The notes under the pieces were generated by a model. The model was not told the origin of the DNA. It did no database searches and worked only from the letters and a program-made list of their open reading frames with translations. This document shows, in pieces, positions 7,307 to 16,500 of a stretch of 34,368 nt of DNA; the first letter of the stretch is position 1; every line of letters begins with the position of its first letter. The DNA comes from Bacteroidales bacterium. Its GTDB lineage: Bacteria; Bacteroidota; Bacteroidia; Bacteroidales; UBA10428. Location of the stretch: contig JAFGOR010000192.1 in NCBI GenBank assembly GCA_016926375.1, positions 1-34,368 of the forward strand, read 5' to 3'. The translations under genes were made by a program, and so were the position numbers.

Positions 7307-7600
7307 ATGAAAACAATTGATTCTGTAATCCGAAAAAGGTTGACAGATGCTTAATGGTGGCCAGCCATAGTCATAGGGGCTGTATTTTTCGGGCGTGTCC
7401 CCGATAGGATTGGTCTATTACAAAGCAAGATTGATCAACAAAATATAAAAAATATCAAACTGCATTTAACTGATTTTATTACCGTAGGTTCAGGATTGCA
7501 CGATAATTCCGTTGATTATGTAATGCTTTTTAATATTTTGCATCACGACACCCCCTGCCAAATTTTAACCGAAGTTGTAACATTAGATAGTAACCCTAAA
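7307..7600 (+). pseudogene. broken methyltransferase remnant
   Basis: A short frame MKTIDSVIRKRLTDA stops at TAA 7352-7354. The same frame then continues through IGLLQSKIDQQNIKNIKLHL and LHDNSVDYVMLFNILHHDTP. The latter is the post-II region of class I SAM-dependent methyltransferases (the DNSVD-x-V...NILHH pattern). The SAM-binding GxGxG part and everything after the HH motif are missing, and the reading frame runs on into the next gene. It is a decayed gene, perhaps two joined fragments, and should not be annotated as a functional enzyme. Confidence 0.65.
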
Positions 7601-7610
7601 TTCCTTTCAT

Positions 7611-8210
7611 ATGAAAAATTTACTTGTCATATGTCTGATTTTTCAGTCAGTTGCTTTATTCGGACAGGAAGTAAGCACGGCAAAGCACAAGGTCAAAATT
7701 GGTGCGGGCTTTTCCTACTTTCCGGTTACAGAGGTGATGAGATATCTGGGAAGAGATGAAGGTGTTCCGGAAATTGATGGAAAAGCATTTTATTCAGCCG
7801 GAATTACAGGTGTATTTTCTTTAAAGAAGAACCTTTCAATGGCAAGTGGAGTCTTTTTATCTCAGTATAGGGTAAAGGTGGACCCCTATGAACTCAATCA
7901 GCCAAATTTTAATGAAAACATTTCCGTGCTGTATGTACCGCTTTCTCTTAGGTTCAATTTTGGCAAGCATGTTTATTTCTCAACCGGACTGTTATTTGGT
8001 TTTGATTTCAGTAATCCCGGCGAGCTGAAGAATCAAACGGGTATTGGGATGATACTGAGTCCGGGTGTTTCATTTGATTGTTCAGACAAGATTTCATTTT
8101 TTCTTAATCCTTATTTGAATTTACCTTCGATGGTGTCTTTTAATTACGGACTGAACAATGACCGAATACTGGAAGCCTCAATAAGACTGGGTTTTTTATA
8201 CCAGCTTTAA
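7611..8210 (+). CDS. outer-membrane beta-barrel protein, 199 aa
   Basis: A signal peptide (MKNLLVICLIFQSVALFGQE) is followed by alternating hydrophobic/polar strands rich in aromatic residues: KIGAGFSYFPVTEVM, KHVYFSTGLLFGFDF, NYGLNNDRILEASIRLGFLY. This is the pattern of small eight-stranded OM barrels of the PorT/OMP_b-brl type. The chain ends in a hydrophobic residue, as barrel proteins often do. The role is unknown. It is convergent with typA, with only 11 bp between the two stop codons, and no clear terminator is seen between them. Base composition returns here towards that of the stable chromosome. Confidence 0.7.
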   Translation: MKNLLVICLIFQSVALFGQEVSTAKHKVKIGAGFSYFPVTEVMRYLGRDEGVPEIDGKAFYSAGITGVFSLKKNLSMASGVFLSQYRVKVDPYELNQPNFNENISVLYVPLSLRFNFGKHVYFSTGLLFGFDFSNPGELKNQTGIGMILSPGVSFDCSDKISFFLNPYLNLPSMVSFNYGLNNDRILEASIRLGFLYQL

Positions 8211-8221
8211 ATGACTGTATT

Positions 8222-10021
8222 TTAGCTCTTCCCAGCTCTTTTCCGATCGTGTTCGCTCAGCAGGATTTTACGCAACCTGATTGAAAGCGGCGTGATTTCG
8301 ACGTATTCATCTTCCTGTATGTATTCCAGGGCTTCTTCAAGGCTGAATTTCACAGGCGGGATGAGCTTTGCCTTCTCATCACTTCCTGAAGCCCGCATGT
8401 TGGTTAGTTTTTTTGACTTGGTGACGTTAAGCACCAGGTCGCCTGCCCGGCAATGCTCACCTACAACCTGTCCGGCATACACTTCTTCCTGAGATTCCAC
8501 AAAAAACTGCCCGCGATCCCTGAGTTTATCAATGGCGTAAGCAAAGGCAGTGCCAGTTTCCATGGCAACAAGTGAGCCATTAACACGGCGCTCTATAGTT
8601 CCTTTAAGCGGCTCGAAATCCTTGAATCGGTGCGACATCACTGCCTCGCCTGCAGTTGCTGTGAGCAGGTTGCTCCGAAGCCCGATGATACCACGTGAAG
8701 GTATGTCAAATTCAAGATGAATACGATCACCGCGCCTTTCCATCATAAGCATTTGCCCCCGGCGTGCAGAAACCATTTCAATAGCCTTGCCGGAATATTC
8801 TTCAGGGAGGTCGATGTACAAAATCTCCATGGGTTCGCAGGGTTCTCCGGCAATGGTTTTGATGATTACTTTGGGCTGGCCGACCTGGAGTTCATAACCT
8901 TCGCGTCGCATGGTTTCAATGAGAATGGATAAATGCAGCACACCGCGTCCGAAAACAATGTGGGAGTCAGGCGTTCCTCCCTGCTCAATGCGCAGTGCCA
9001 GGTTCTTTTCCAGTTCCTTATCAAGCCTTTCTTTCAGGTGCCGTGAGGTTACGTATTTGCCTTCCTTACCATAAAACGGCGAATCGTTGATGGTGAAAAG
9101 CATACTCATGGTAGGCTCGTCCACATTGATTGATTCGAGTGCCTCTGGTTCTTCAAGCTCCGCAATGGTGTCGCCAATATTGAAGCCTTCAATGCCAACA
9201 AGAGCACATATATCTCCGCATGCTACAACAGGAACCTTACGGTAAGCCAAACCTTCATAAACCGACAATTCTTTGATGCGCGTACGAATAATGCTTCTGT
9301 CGCGCTTTACCAGTGAAACGCCCATGCCTTCTTTTAATTCTCCCCGATGCAATTTACCAATAGCAATCCGGCCCAGGTAATTGGAGTAATCGAGGTTGGA
9401 GATCAGCATCTGGGGCGAACCTTTTATAATAACAGGTGGTGGTATATGCCTTACAATGGCATCCAGGAGCGGGGTGATATCGCCGGTGGGCTTTTTCCAG
9501 TCATCCGACATCCAGCCGTTTTTGGCAGAACCATAAATGGTGGGGAAATTCAACTGGTCATCTGTACCGCCCAGGTTGAACATCAGTTCAAATACCTGTT
9601 CCTGAACTTCCTCGGGACGGCAGTTGGGCTTGTCTACCTTGTTAATGACCACAATGGGTTTTAGCCCGAGATTGAGCGCTTTCTGCAATACAAAACGGGT
9701 TTGAGGCATGGTGCCCTCAAAGGCATCTACCAGTAGCAATACACCGTCGGCCATATTTAACACACGTTCAACCTCGCCTCCGAAATCGGAGTGTCCGGGT
9801 GTGTCAATGATGTTGATTTTGATACCGGAATAAGTTACCGATACATTTTTTGCCAGGATGGTGATACCTCTTTCCCGCTCCAGCTCATTGCTGTCCATCA
9901 CCAGTTCACCAGGGCTCTCGTGAGCCTTGAAAAATTTGGTTTGTAAGAGAATTTTATCTACCAGGGTGGTCTTTCCATGATCTACATGGGCAATAATCGC
10001 TACATTCCGGATATCCTTCAT
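8222..10021 (-). CDS. typA: ribosome-associated GTPase TypA/BipA
   Basis: This 599-aa translational GTPase is nearly the usual length (about 600-610). The G-motifs are intact: AHVDHGKTT (11-19), RGITI (51-55), DTPGHSDF (73-80) and NKVDK (127-131). EF-G-like domains II, III and V follow, then the TypA-specific C-terminal domain ending near [14 protein letters not shown]. TypA acts on the 70S ribosome or on 50S assembly under stress and cold; that role is known for the family. The gene stands alone, divergent from the lipocalin gene. A TATCTTTG box on its strand 20-27 bp upstream of the ATG supports a short leader and this start. Confidence 0.97.
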   Translation of the reverse strand: MKDIRNVAIIAHVDHGKTTLVDKILLQTKFFKAHESPGELVMDSNELERERGITILAKNVSVTYSGIKINIIDTPGHSDFGGEVERVLNMADGVLLLVDAFEGTMPQTRFVLQKALNLGLKPIVVINKVDKPNCRPEEVQEQVFELMFNLGGTDDQLNFPTIYGSAKNGWMSDDWKKPTGDITPLLDAIVRHIPPPVIIKGSPQMLISNLDYSNYLGRIAIGKLHRGELKEGMGVSLVKRDRSIIRTRIKELSVYEGLAYRKVPVVACGDICALVGIEGFNIGDTIAELEEPEALESINVDEPTMSMLFTINDSPFYGKEGKYVTSRHLKERLDKELEKNLALRIEQGGTPDSHIVFGRGVLHLSILIETMRREGYELQVGQPKVIIKTIAGEPCEPMEILYIDLPEEYSGKAIEMVSARRGQMLMMERRGDRIHLEFDIPSRGIIGLRSNLLTATAGEAVMSHRFKDFEPLKGTIERRVNGSLVAMETGTAFAYAIDKLRDRGQFFVESQEEVYAGQVVGEHCRAGDLVLNVTKSKKLTNMRASGSDEKAKLIPPVKFSLEEALEYIQEDEYVEITPLSIRLRKILLSEHDRKRAGKS

Positions 10022-10040
10022 TCAAAAATAAAATAGGGCG

Positions 10041-10048
10041 CAAAGATA
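10041..10048 (-). promoter_or_regulatory. Bacteroidota -7 element of typA
   Basis: On the minus strand the octamer TATCTTTG matches TAnnTTTG exactly and lies about 20 bp before the typA ATG. No good TTTG -33 element is present at 19-21 nt, so this is a one-element call. Confidence 0.45.
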
Positions 10049-10141
10049 TAATAAAACTTGAAAATGTAATGAAGTGAAAGAAATCCTGCCGGATTAAACT
10101 GATTTTTAATCAATCGGCCTGTTCGGGCAAGTTGTGAAAAA

Positions 10142-10173
10142 TTTGGCCCGATTGTGAAAGTTGTGTAAATTTA
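10142..10173 (+). promoter_or_regulatory. promoter of the lipocalin gene
   Basis: TTTG (10142-10145) is followed after 20 nt by TAAATTTA (10166-10173), one base from TAnnTTTG. The lipocalin ATG lies 40 nt downstream. Spacing and sequence fit the primary sigma factor of Bacteroidota. Confidence 0.5.
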
Positions 10174-10213
10174 GCACAAAGAATGACACTGACCCCTTTT
10201 TTTAATCTGCCAA

Positions 10214-10750
10214 ATGAAAAAAATACCGGTTATTATGACCTTTCTTTTATTTATGGGTTTACATGCTTACAGTCAACCACTTCAAACGGTTGATCAGGTT
10301 GATATTGAAAAATACATGGGGCGCTGGTACGACATTGCATCCTACCCGGCACCTTTTCTGAAAGGATGCCGGTGCACCACCGCGGATTATGAAATTGTAC
10401 CCGGGAAAAAGTTTATTCGGGTAACCAACCGGTGCATCCGGTTCAAAAATGGCAGATCGAAAATTATTACCTCACAAGGTAAAGCGTTTGTTGTTAAAGG
10501 TTCAAAGAACACAAAGCTCAAGGTTCAGTTTTTCTGGCCATTCCGGGGGGATTATTACATCATCGGACTGGCTGATGATTACAGCTGGGCCATTGTGGGG
10601 CACCCCACCCGTAAATATCTTTGGATTCTGAGTCGTGATTCATTCATTCCCACAGATACATACAATTACATCCTGAAAATTACAGGTGAGCAGGGTTATG
10701 ATGTGAATCGGCTGATAAAGACTTCACAGAATTGTGATTCTGCAAAATAG
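10214..10750 (+). CDS. bacterial lipocalin (Blc-like)
   Basis: This 178-aa protein has a signal peptide cleaved near AYSQ. The lipocalin SCR1 motif GRWYDIASYPAPF starts at residue 36, and SCR2-like (YYIIGLADDYSWAIVG) and SCR3-like segments (RKYLWILSR) follow. Lipocalins bind small hydrophobic ligands, often lipids or fatty acids. Most bacterial Blc proteins are outer-membrane lipoproteins, but no lipobox is present here, so a soluble periplasmic form is inferred. A CRC pair (KGCRCTTADYE) early in the barrel and a second Cys (NRCIRF) could form a disulfide. It has its own promoter and is followed by the MATE gene on the same strand. Confidence 0.9.
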   Translation: MKKIPVIMTFLLFMGLHAYSQPLQTVDQVDIEKYMGRWYDIASYPAPFLKGCRCTTADYEIVPGKKFIRVTNRCIRFKNGRSKIITSQGKAFVVKGSKNTKLKVQFFWPFRGDYYIIGLADDYSWAIVGHPTRKYLWILSRDSFIPTDTYNYILKITGEQGYDVNRLIKTSQNCDSAK

Positions 10751-10751
10751 A

Positions 10752-10783
10752 TTTTCATAATATCTGATTTCTCTCTATTTTTG
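10752..10783 (+). promoter_or_regulatory. likely promoter of the MATE gene
   Basis: TATTTTTG (10776-10783) matches TAnnTTTG and lies 20 nt after TTTT (10752-10755), which stands where TTTG is expected. It starts right after the lipocalin stop codon and about 73 nt before the chosen MATE ATG. Confidence 0.4.
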
Positions 10784-10856
10784 CCGCCTTAATATCGTGT
10801 TGCAGCTTCTTCAGGAATTTTTCATTCTGTTTGTTGTAACCGCCTATTGTTTTCTC

Positions 10857-12248
10857 ATGCAATTATCGAAATTTTTCAATCTGAACAGCGAAAAGGGAGG
10901 TGTCGCTGAATTACTTGCAATTGCCTTTCCCATGATCATTGCCACGGCATGCGATGGTGTAATGACATTAACCGACCGGCTTTTTCTTGCCCGCCTGGGC
11001 CCTGAACTCATGAACGCTGCCATGGGTGGCGGCGTTGCCATGCAGATGATGATATTCTTCTTTATGGGCCTTACCGGATATACCAATGCTCTGGTGGCAC
11101 AATTTTATGGATCGGGTCAGAAAAATATGGCAGCAGTGGCTGCATTTCAGGCTGTTATTGTGGCATTGGTAGCGTATCCTGTGGTGTTATTATGCAGACC
11201 TCTGGCGCATAGTTATTTCAATTTTATGAGCCTGCCGGCTCAGCAATTGGAATACCAGATTGTTTATTTCAACATTGTAATATACGGTGCTGTATTCAGC
11301 ATCTTACGAAACAGCCTGAGCTGTTATTTTTCGGGAATCGGGCGCACCAAGGTTGTCATGTTTGCAACTGTAACTGCCATGGTGGTGAACGTAGGACTCG
11401 ACTATGTTTTGATTCCCGGGAGATATGGATTTTCTTCAATGGGAATCAGGGGGGCTGCTTATGCCACTGTTATCGGGGGAATATGCGGCCTGCTTGTGTT
11501 GATAATAGCCTATATTGGCAAGAAGAACTGGCACAATTTTGAAGTAGCACGATCATTCCGGTTTGATGCACAGGCCATGCGCAAATTGCTTTATTTCGGG
11601 TATCCGGCCGGTTTGGAATTGTTTCTGAACTTTCTGGCCTTCAGCGCCATGATCTCTCTTTTTCATTCGCAGGGTAACGTGGTGGCAACAGCAAGCACCA
11701 TTATGTTTAACTGGGACCTGGTATCCTTCATTCCATTGCTCGGTATTGAAATTGCGGTTACCAGTCTGGTTGGCCGTTATATGGGGGCCGGCGATCCCGA
11801 TACAGCACATCGGGCAGCCATCTCAGGCATCAAAACGGGAATTCTGTATTCCGTTTTCATTCTTTTTCTGTTTGTACTGATCCCGGAAACCCTGGTTATG
11901 GTGTTCCGGCCTGAAAATCCCGATAGCGTATTTACGGAAGCAATACCCATTGCCAAGGCCATGATCAGGCTGGCCTCGATTTACGTGCTGGTGGAAGCTG
12001 TTATGGTAGCCATTGTGGGTGCTTTAAGAGGAGCCGGAGATACGCATTTCACCATGCTCATTTCGGTGGCCGGCCATTGGTTGCTGCTGCCCATTTTGTA
12101 CCTGCTGATGAATGTACTGGGTCAGTCAGCTGTAACCGGATGGCTGGGACTTATCATCTTTTTCAATATTTTCTGCGGTGTGCTGGTTCTCAGGTACCGC
12201 AGCGGAAAATGGAGGAAGATTAAGGTATTAGGGGGAGGGGAGCAGTAG
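10857..12248 (+). CDS. MATE family multidrug/sodium antiporter
   Basis: This membrane protein of 463 aa has about twelve transmembrane segments in two six-helix halves. It starts from the typical GGVAELLAIAFPMIIATACD, where the MATE N-terminal helix meets the membrane. GALRGAGDTHF in the second half is the classic MATE R-G-A/S-G-D-T signature. The family exports cationic drugs or metabolites against Na+ or H+. I moved the start from the GTG at 10797 to the ATG at 10857 (MQLSKFFNLNSEKG), which gives the usual length and drops an extra hydrophobic stretch. The 3' end is followed by a small CAGTAGCAGC repeat containing tandem TAG codons. Confidence 0.93.
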   Translation: MQLSKFFNLNSEKGGVAELLAIAFPMIIATACDGVMTLTDRLFLARLGPELMNAAMGGGVAMQMMIFFFMGLTGYTNALVAQFYGSGQKNMAAVAAFQAVIVALVAYPVVLLCRPLAHSYFNFMSLPAQQLEYQIVYFNIVIYGAVFSILRNSLSCYFSGIGRTKVVMFATVTAMVVNVGLDYVLIPGRYGFSSMGIRGAAYATVIGGICGLLVLIIAYIGKKNWHNFEVARSFRFDAQAMRKLLYFGYPAGLELFLNFLAFSAMISLFHSQGNVVATASTIMFNWDLVSFIPLLGIEIAVTSLVGRYMGAGDPDTAHRAAISGIKTGILYSVFILFLFVLIPETLVMVFRPENPDSVFTEAIPIAKAMIRLASIYVLVEAVMVAIVGALRGAGDTHFTMLISVAGHWLLLPILYLLMNVLGQSAVTGWLGLIIFFNIFCGVLVLRYRSGKWRKIKVLGGGEQ

Positions 12249-12264
12249 CAGCGGCAGTAGCAGC
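12242..12264 (+). repeat. short tandem repeat at the MATE stop codon
   Basis: GCAGTAGCAGCG is followed directly by GCAGTAGCAGC, a near-perfect 12-bp tandem duplication that overlaps the MATE stop and supplies a second in-frame TAG. It is probably replication slippage. Confidence 0.6.
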
Positions 12265-12358
12265 TAAAAAAAGCACCGGGCATTATTCAATATATATGCA
12301 GGGTATATTTATATATATAGAATATTGACAATGTTGCTTCCAAATTTTCGGTGAATAT

Positions 12359-12389
12359 TTTGGCTGCTAAGGCTAAATGCACTATCTTG
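12359..12389 (+). promoter_or_regulatory. likely promoter of the aldolase gene
   Basis: TTTG (12359-12362), then 20 nt, then TATCTTG (12383-12389), which is TAnnTTTG lacking one T. The aldolase ATG lies 27 nt further on. Confidence 0.4.
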
Positions 12390-12415
12390 CGCACCTTAAT
12401 TTAAAATAATCTATT

Positions 12416-13387
12416 ATGCTACATTATAAAGAATTGGGGTTGGTGAATTCCAGGGAACTGTTTAAGAATGCTGTGAAGGGCGGATATGCCATACCCGCAT
12501 TTAACTTCAACAATCTCGAGCAGATGCAGGCTATTATAAGTGCCTGTGTTGAAACAAAATCCCCGGTTATTCTCCAGGTGTCAAAAGGTGCCCGTAAGTA
12601 TGCCAATCAAACGTTGCTCCAGTATTTGGCCAAGGGTGCAGTTGAGTATGCCAAGGAACTGGGTTATGCCATTCCGATTGTACTTCATTTGGACCATGGC
12701 GATTCTTTCGAAACTTGCAAATCATGTATCGAGAGCGGCTTTTCATCGGTGATGATAGACGGATCACATTTTCCCTATGAGGAGAATGTTAGGCTCACCA
12801 GGCAGGTTGTTGAATTTGCTCACCAGTATGACGTAACTGTTGAAGGTGAATTGGGTGTGCTGGCAGGTATTGAGGATGAAGTTGTAGCTGAACATTCATC
12901 TTATACCCGGCCCGAAGAAGTTGAAGATTTTGTAAAGAAAACCGGAGTTGATTCTCTGGCCATTTCCATAGGAACATCACATGGCGCATTCAAATTTAAG
13001 GTAAAACCCGGTGAACTTCCTCCTCCGTTAAAATTTGACATTCTTGAGGAAGTTGAAAAACGCATTCCCGGTTTCCCCATTGTACTGCATGGTGCTTCTT
13101 CAGTGCCCCAGGATATCGTAGCCGAAATCAACCAGTATGGAGGCAAAATGGAAAATGCCACTGGTGTTTCTGAAGATCAGCTTCGCAAGGCTGCTGCTTC
13201 TGCAGTTTGTAAAATCAATATCGATAGCGACGGCCGGCTTGCAATGACGGCTGCCATTCGTAAAGTTCTGGCGGAAAAACCCGAAGAATTTGATCCGCGT
13301 AACTACCTCGGTCCAGCCCGCGATAAGCTCAGGGAACTTTATAAACACAAAATTGTGAACGTGCTGGGTAGTGCCAACAGGGTTTAA
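12416..13387 (+). CDS. fba: class II fructose-bisphosphate aldolase
   Basis: This 323-aa zinc-dependent aldolase interconverts fructose-1,6-bisphosphate with glyceraldehyde-3-phosphate and dihydroxyacetone phosphate in glycolysis and gluconeogenesis. Visible motifs are HLDHGD (91-96, catalytic Asp and first Zn His), VEGELG (142-147), GTSHGAF (186-192), VLHGASS (223-229) and KINIDSD (266-272, phosphate and substrate binding). Length and order fit the class II family that includes tagatose-bisphosphate aldolases, so a close relative such as gatY or kbaY is the main alternative. Context is neutral: the gene is monocistronic with its own promoter and is followed by a palindromic repeat cluster. 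Confidence 0.93.
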   Translation: MLHYKELGLVNSRELFKNAVKGGYAIPAFNFNNLEQMQAIISACVETKSPVILQVSKGARKYANQTLLQYLAKGAVEYAKELGYAIPIVLHLDHGDSFETCKSCIESGFSSVMIDGSHFPYEENVRLTRQVVEFAHQYDVTVEGELGVLAGIEDEVVAEHSSYTRPEEVEDFVKKTGVDSLAISIGTSHGAFKFKVKPGELPPPLKFDILEEVEKRIPGFPIVLHGASSVPQDIVAEINQYGGKMENATGVSEDQLRKAAASAVCKINIDSDGRLAMTAAIRKVLAEKPEEFDPRNYLGPARDKLRELYKHKIVNVLGSANRV

Positions 13388-13416
13388 CATTACCCCGGTA
13401 ACATATTTTTTAAAAT

Positions 13417-13490
13417 GTAGAGACGCATGATTATGCGTCTCTACGTGTTTTATGCGTCTCTACGCATTTTATGGCGCACTTTTTGTGCGC
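13417..13490. repeat. palindromic repeat cluster GTAGAGACGCAT and adjoining hairpin
   Basis: GTAGAGACGCAT - GATT - ATGCGTCTCTAC is a perfect 12-bp stem (13417-13444). A third copy, ATGCGTCTCTAC, follows at 13452-13463, and a separate GCGCAC-TTTTT-GTGCGC hairpin at 13474-13490. Similar GTAGAGACG palindromes are widespread intergenic repeats in Bacteroidota and cyanobacteria. Located just past the aldolase stop, the cluster may also act as a transcription terminator or mRNA 3' stabiliser. Confidence 0.85.
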
Positions 13491-13505
13491 TCTCTGAACA
13501 TGTGG

Positions 13506-13535
13506 TTGTAATTCTATCGGAATAAACTAATTTTA
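13506..13535 (+). promoter_or_regulatory. possible promoter of the 1100-aa OM protein gene
   Basis: A TTG (13506-13508) is followed after 19 nt by TAATTTTA (13528-13535), one base off TAnnTTTG. The ATG lies 36 nt downstream. Confidence 0.35.
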
Positions 13536-13570
13536 TAACTTGTTTTGATTCAACCTGCGAAATTGTCTGT

Positions 13571-16500
13571 ATGAAAGCAATTTTAAGAAAGCACCTTCTG
13601 ATTCTTGCACTTACCGGTCTTTCTTTATCCGGCTTTTCCCAGTTTTACAACGGCCATCAGATGAGTTTTGGCAAGAACCGGGTTCAGTTCAATGAATTTG
13701 TGTGGTCGTTTTACCGCCATGAAAAATACGACGTCTACTTCAACGAGGACGGGAAAAATCTGGCTGACTATACTGCTGACTATGCCGAACAAATTGTACC
13801 CCGCGTGGAGGCCTTTTTTGATTATACCATGGAAAAGCGCATACTTTTTGTGGTATACAACAGGCTCACAGATTTCAGACAAAGCAATATCGGGCTGGTT
13901 ACCGGAAAGGATGAATACAATATTGGGGGTACTACCAATGTAAGCCGCAATAAGGCATTTCTTTATTTCGAAGGAGATTTTGACAAGTATGACCAGCAGA
14001 TTGTTGCTGCCATTACCCGTATTGTGGTTAACGAGATGCTCAATGGCTCTGACCTGCTCGACAATGTGACCAGCTCAACGCTTATTAATGTTCCCAAATG
14101 GTATAGTGAGGGACTGGTGGCATACCTTTCAAAACAATGGGACATTGAAACGGAAAACGTGGTTAAAGATGGCATTGTAAATGGCCGTTACGAAAAGTTC
14201 AACCGGCTTACCGGAGATGACGCGGTTTATGCAGGTCATTCCTTCTGGAAATATATCGCAGACACTTACGGGGAAACGGTAATTCCCAATATCATTTATC
14301 TCACCAGCATCAGTAAGTCGATTAAGTCGGGTTTCTTAAATGTGCTGGGATTTAATCTGAAAGATCTTACCTACGAATGGACAGGTTATTATATGAATCT
14401 TTTTGCTGACGATGCAGGTGCTCAGAAAACTCCTGATTCCGGAAAAATGCTGAAGAAAACCAGGAAAGGAGTTCGGTATGAACATATTAAAATCAGTCCT
14501 ACAGGTAATTACATTACCTATGTAACCAATGAGATGGGCTTATACAGGATATGGTTGCTGGATGTAAAAACCGGTAAGAAAAAGAAAATCATCAGGCGGG
14601 AACACAGGCTGGAACAGATTATCGATTACAGTTATCCGGTTATGGCATGGCATCCCTCAGCCAGGTACATTGCATTTATTACTGAAGAAAAGGGAGGATT
14701 GAAACTCTACTATTACAACATTACCGAGAAAGAGCTTGCCGTAAGAAATTTCCTGTACTTCGACAAAGTGCTCAGCTTTTCATTTTCCAATGACGGTTCA
14801 AAATTTGTTTTTTCCGGGACACGGTTGGGGAAAACAGATATTTATGTTCATGACATTGCATCGTCAACCAACCTGCAGATTACCAATGATATTGCCGATG
14901 ATTTGGATCCCCGGTTCATTGATGGGGACCGGAAGATTATTTTCAGCTCAAACCGTTTGTCGGATACCCTTTCAGCTGTCATCGGAACACAAGAAAGAGC
15001 AATTACCAATGAACTCTATATTTATGATTTTAAAGGCCGTTCAGATGTGCTGATGCGTTTGAACGACAACACCAGCAGTAATAATTCCAACCCCGAAGAA
15101 ATTGGAGAGAACAAGTTCATTCAGCTGAGTGATGACCTGGGAACAGTAAACAGATATATTTCAACATTCGACAGTACTGTCAGTTTCATTGATACCGCCA
15201 TTCATTACCGCTATTTTGCCGAAACGGCGCCTTTGACACAGTTTTCCAGAAACATCCTGGAGCAGGATTATCAGAAATCTCCGGGATTGGTTGCAGATGT
15301 TATATTCAACGAGGGCCGGTATAACATTTACATGAATCCGCTTGATGAACTGAATGTGATAACTGAAAAAACAGAAGTGACACCGTCACAAAAAGCACGC
15401 AGAAAGATTTGGTCGGCAAAGGATAGTATCCGCAATGTGAAACAGAAAGTTATACCGATTACCCGGGTTACTGACAACACGGTCATATCAGGTGTTGATA
15501 CCATCACACTTGAGGGCAACGCAATTGATGTGAATAATTATATTTTTGAAATAGAGAAGCTCAATTCATACAACGAGCAACTTAAGAATAACCAGCTCAA
15601 ACTCACTGCAGACACTTCAGAAGATGCCAGGCCCAAGATTCGGCTTTATCAGCCTGTATTTTACCAAAACAACATGGTGGCGCAGATTGATTTCAACTTT
15701 TTGAATGCATCATACCAGGCTTTCACCGGGGGTGCGTATTATTTTAATCCCGGTTTCAACGTATTGCTTAAAATAGGCGCCAACGATTTGTTTGAAGATT
15801 TGAAAATAACCGGGGGCGTGCGTTTGTCGCCCGATTTTGATGCCAACGAATACCTGTTAAGTTTTGAAAGCCTAAAGAACCGGCTTGACAAGATGTTTGT
15901 CTTCCACAGGCAGGCGTTTAAGAATGAAGGTTATTATGAAGGTGTATCTTTTGTAATCAAAACCCATTCACACATATTTTCTTCTATACTCCGTTACCCG
16001 CTGAATCAGGTGAAGTCATTGTCAGCTACCCTTTCCTACCGCAATGACCGTACTGTATTCCTTTCAAGCAACCCATATCCAAATCCTAACAATTTCCTGA
16101 ACACACCCAATATATACAGGAACTGGATCGGCTTAAAGCTCGAATATGTTTTTGACAATACCCGGCCGTTGGGGATTAACCTGTATTCAGGTACCCGGTA
16201 TAAACTGTTTGCTGAGGTTCAGGAGCAGGTTGACAAGGGGTTGAGTGAACTGGTAGTTTTTGGTGCTGATTTCAGGAATTATACGCGTTTGCACCGGACC
16301 TTGATTTGGGCCAATCGTTTTGCCTGGAGCTCTTCTCAAGGTTCGAGCCGGATCATTTATTATTTGGGGGGTGTGGACAACTGGATCAATTTCGGGCAAC
16401 GGCCACCTTATTTTACCCCTTTTAGTGAAATTCCCATTGATGAAACACAGAATTATGCATTTCAGGCTGTTGGTACCAACATGCGCGGATTTTCACAAAA

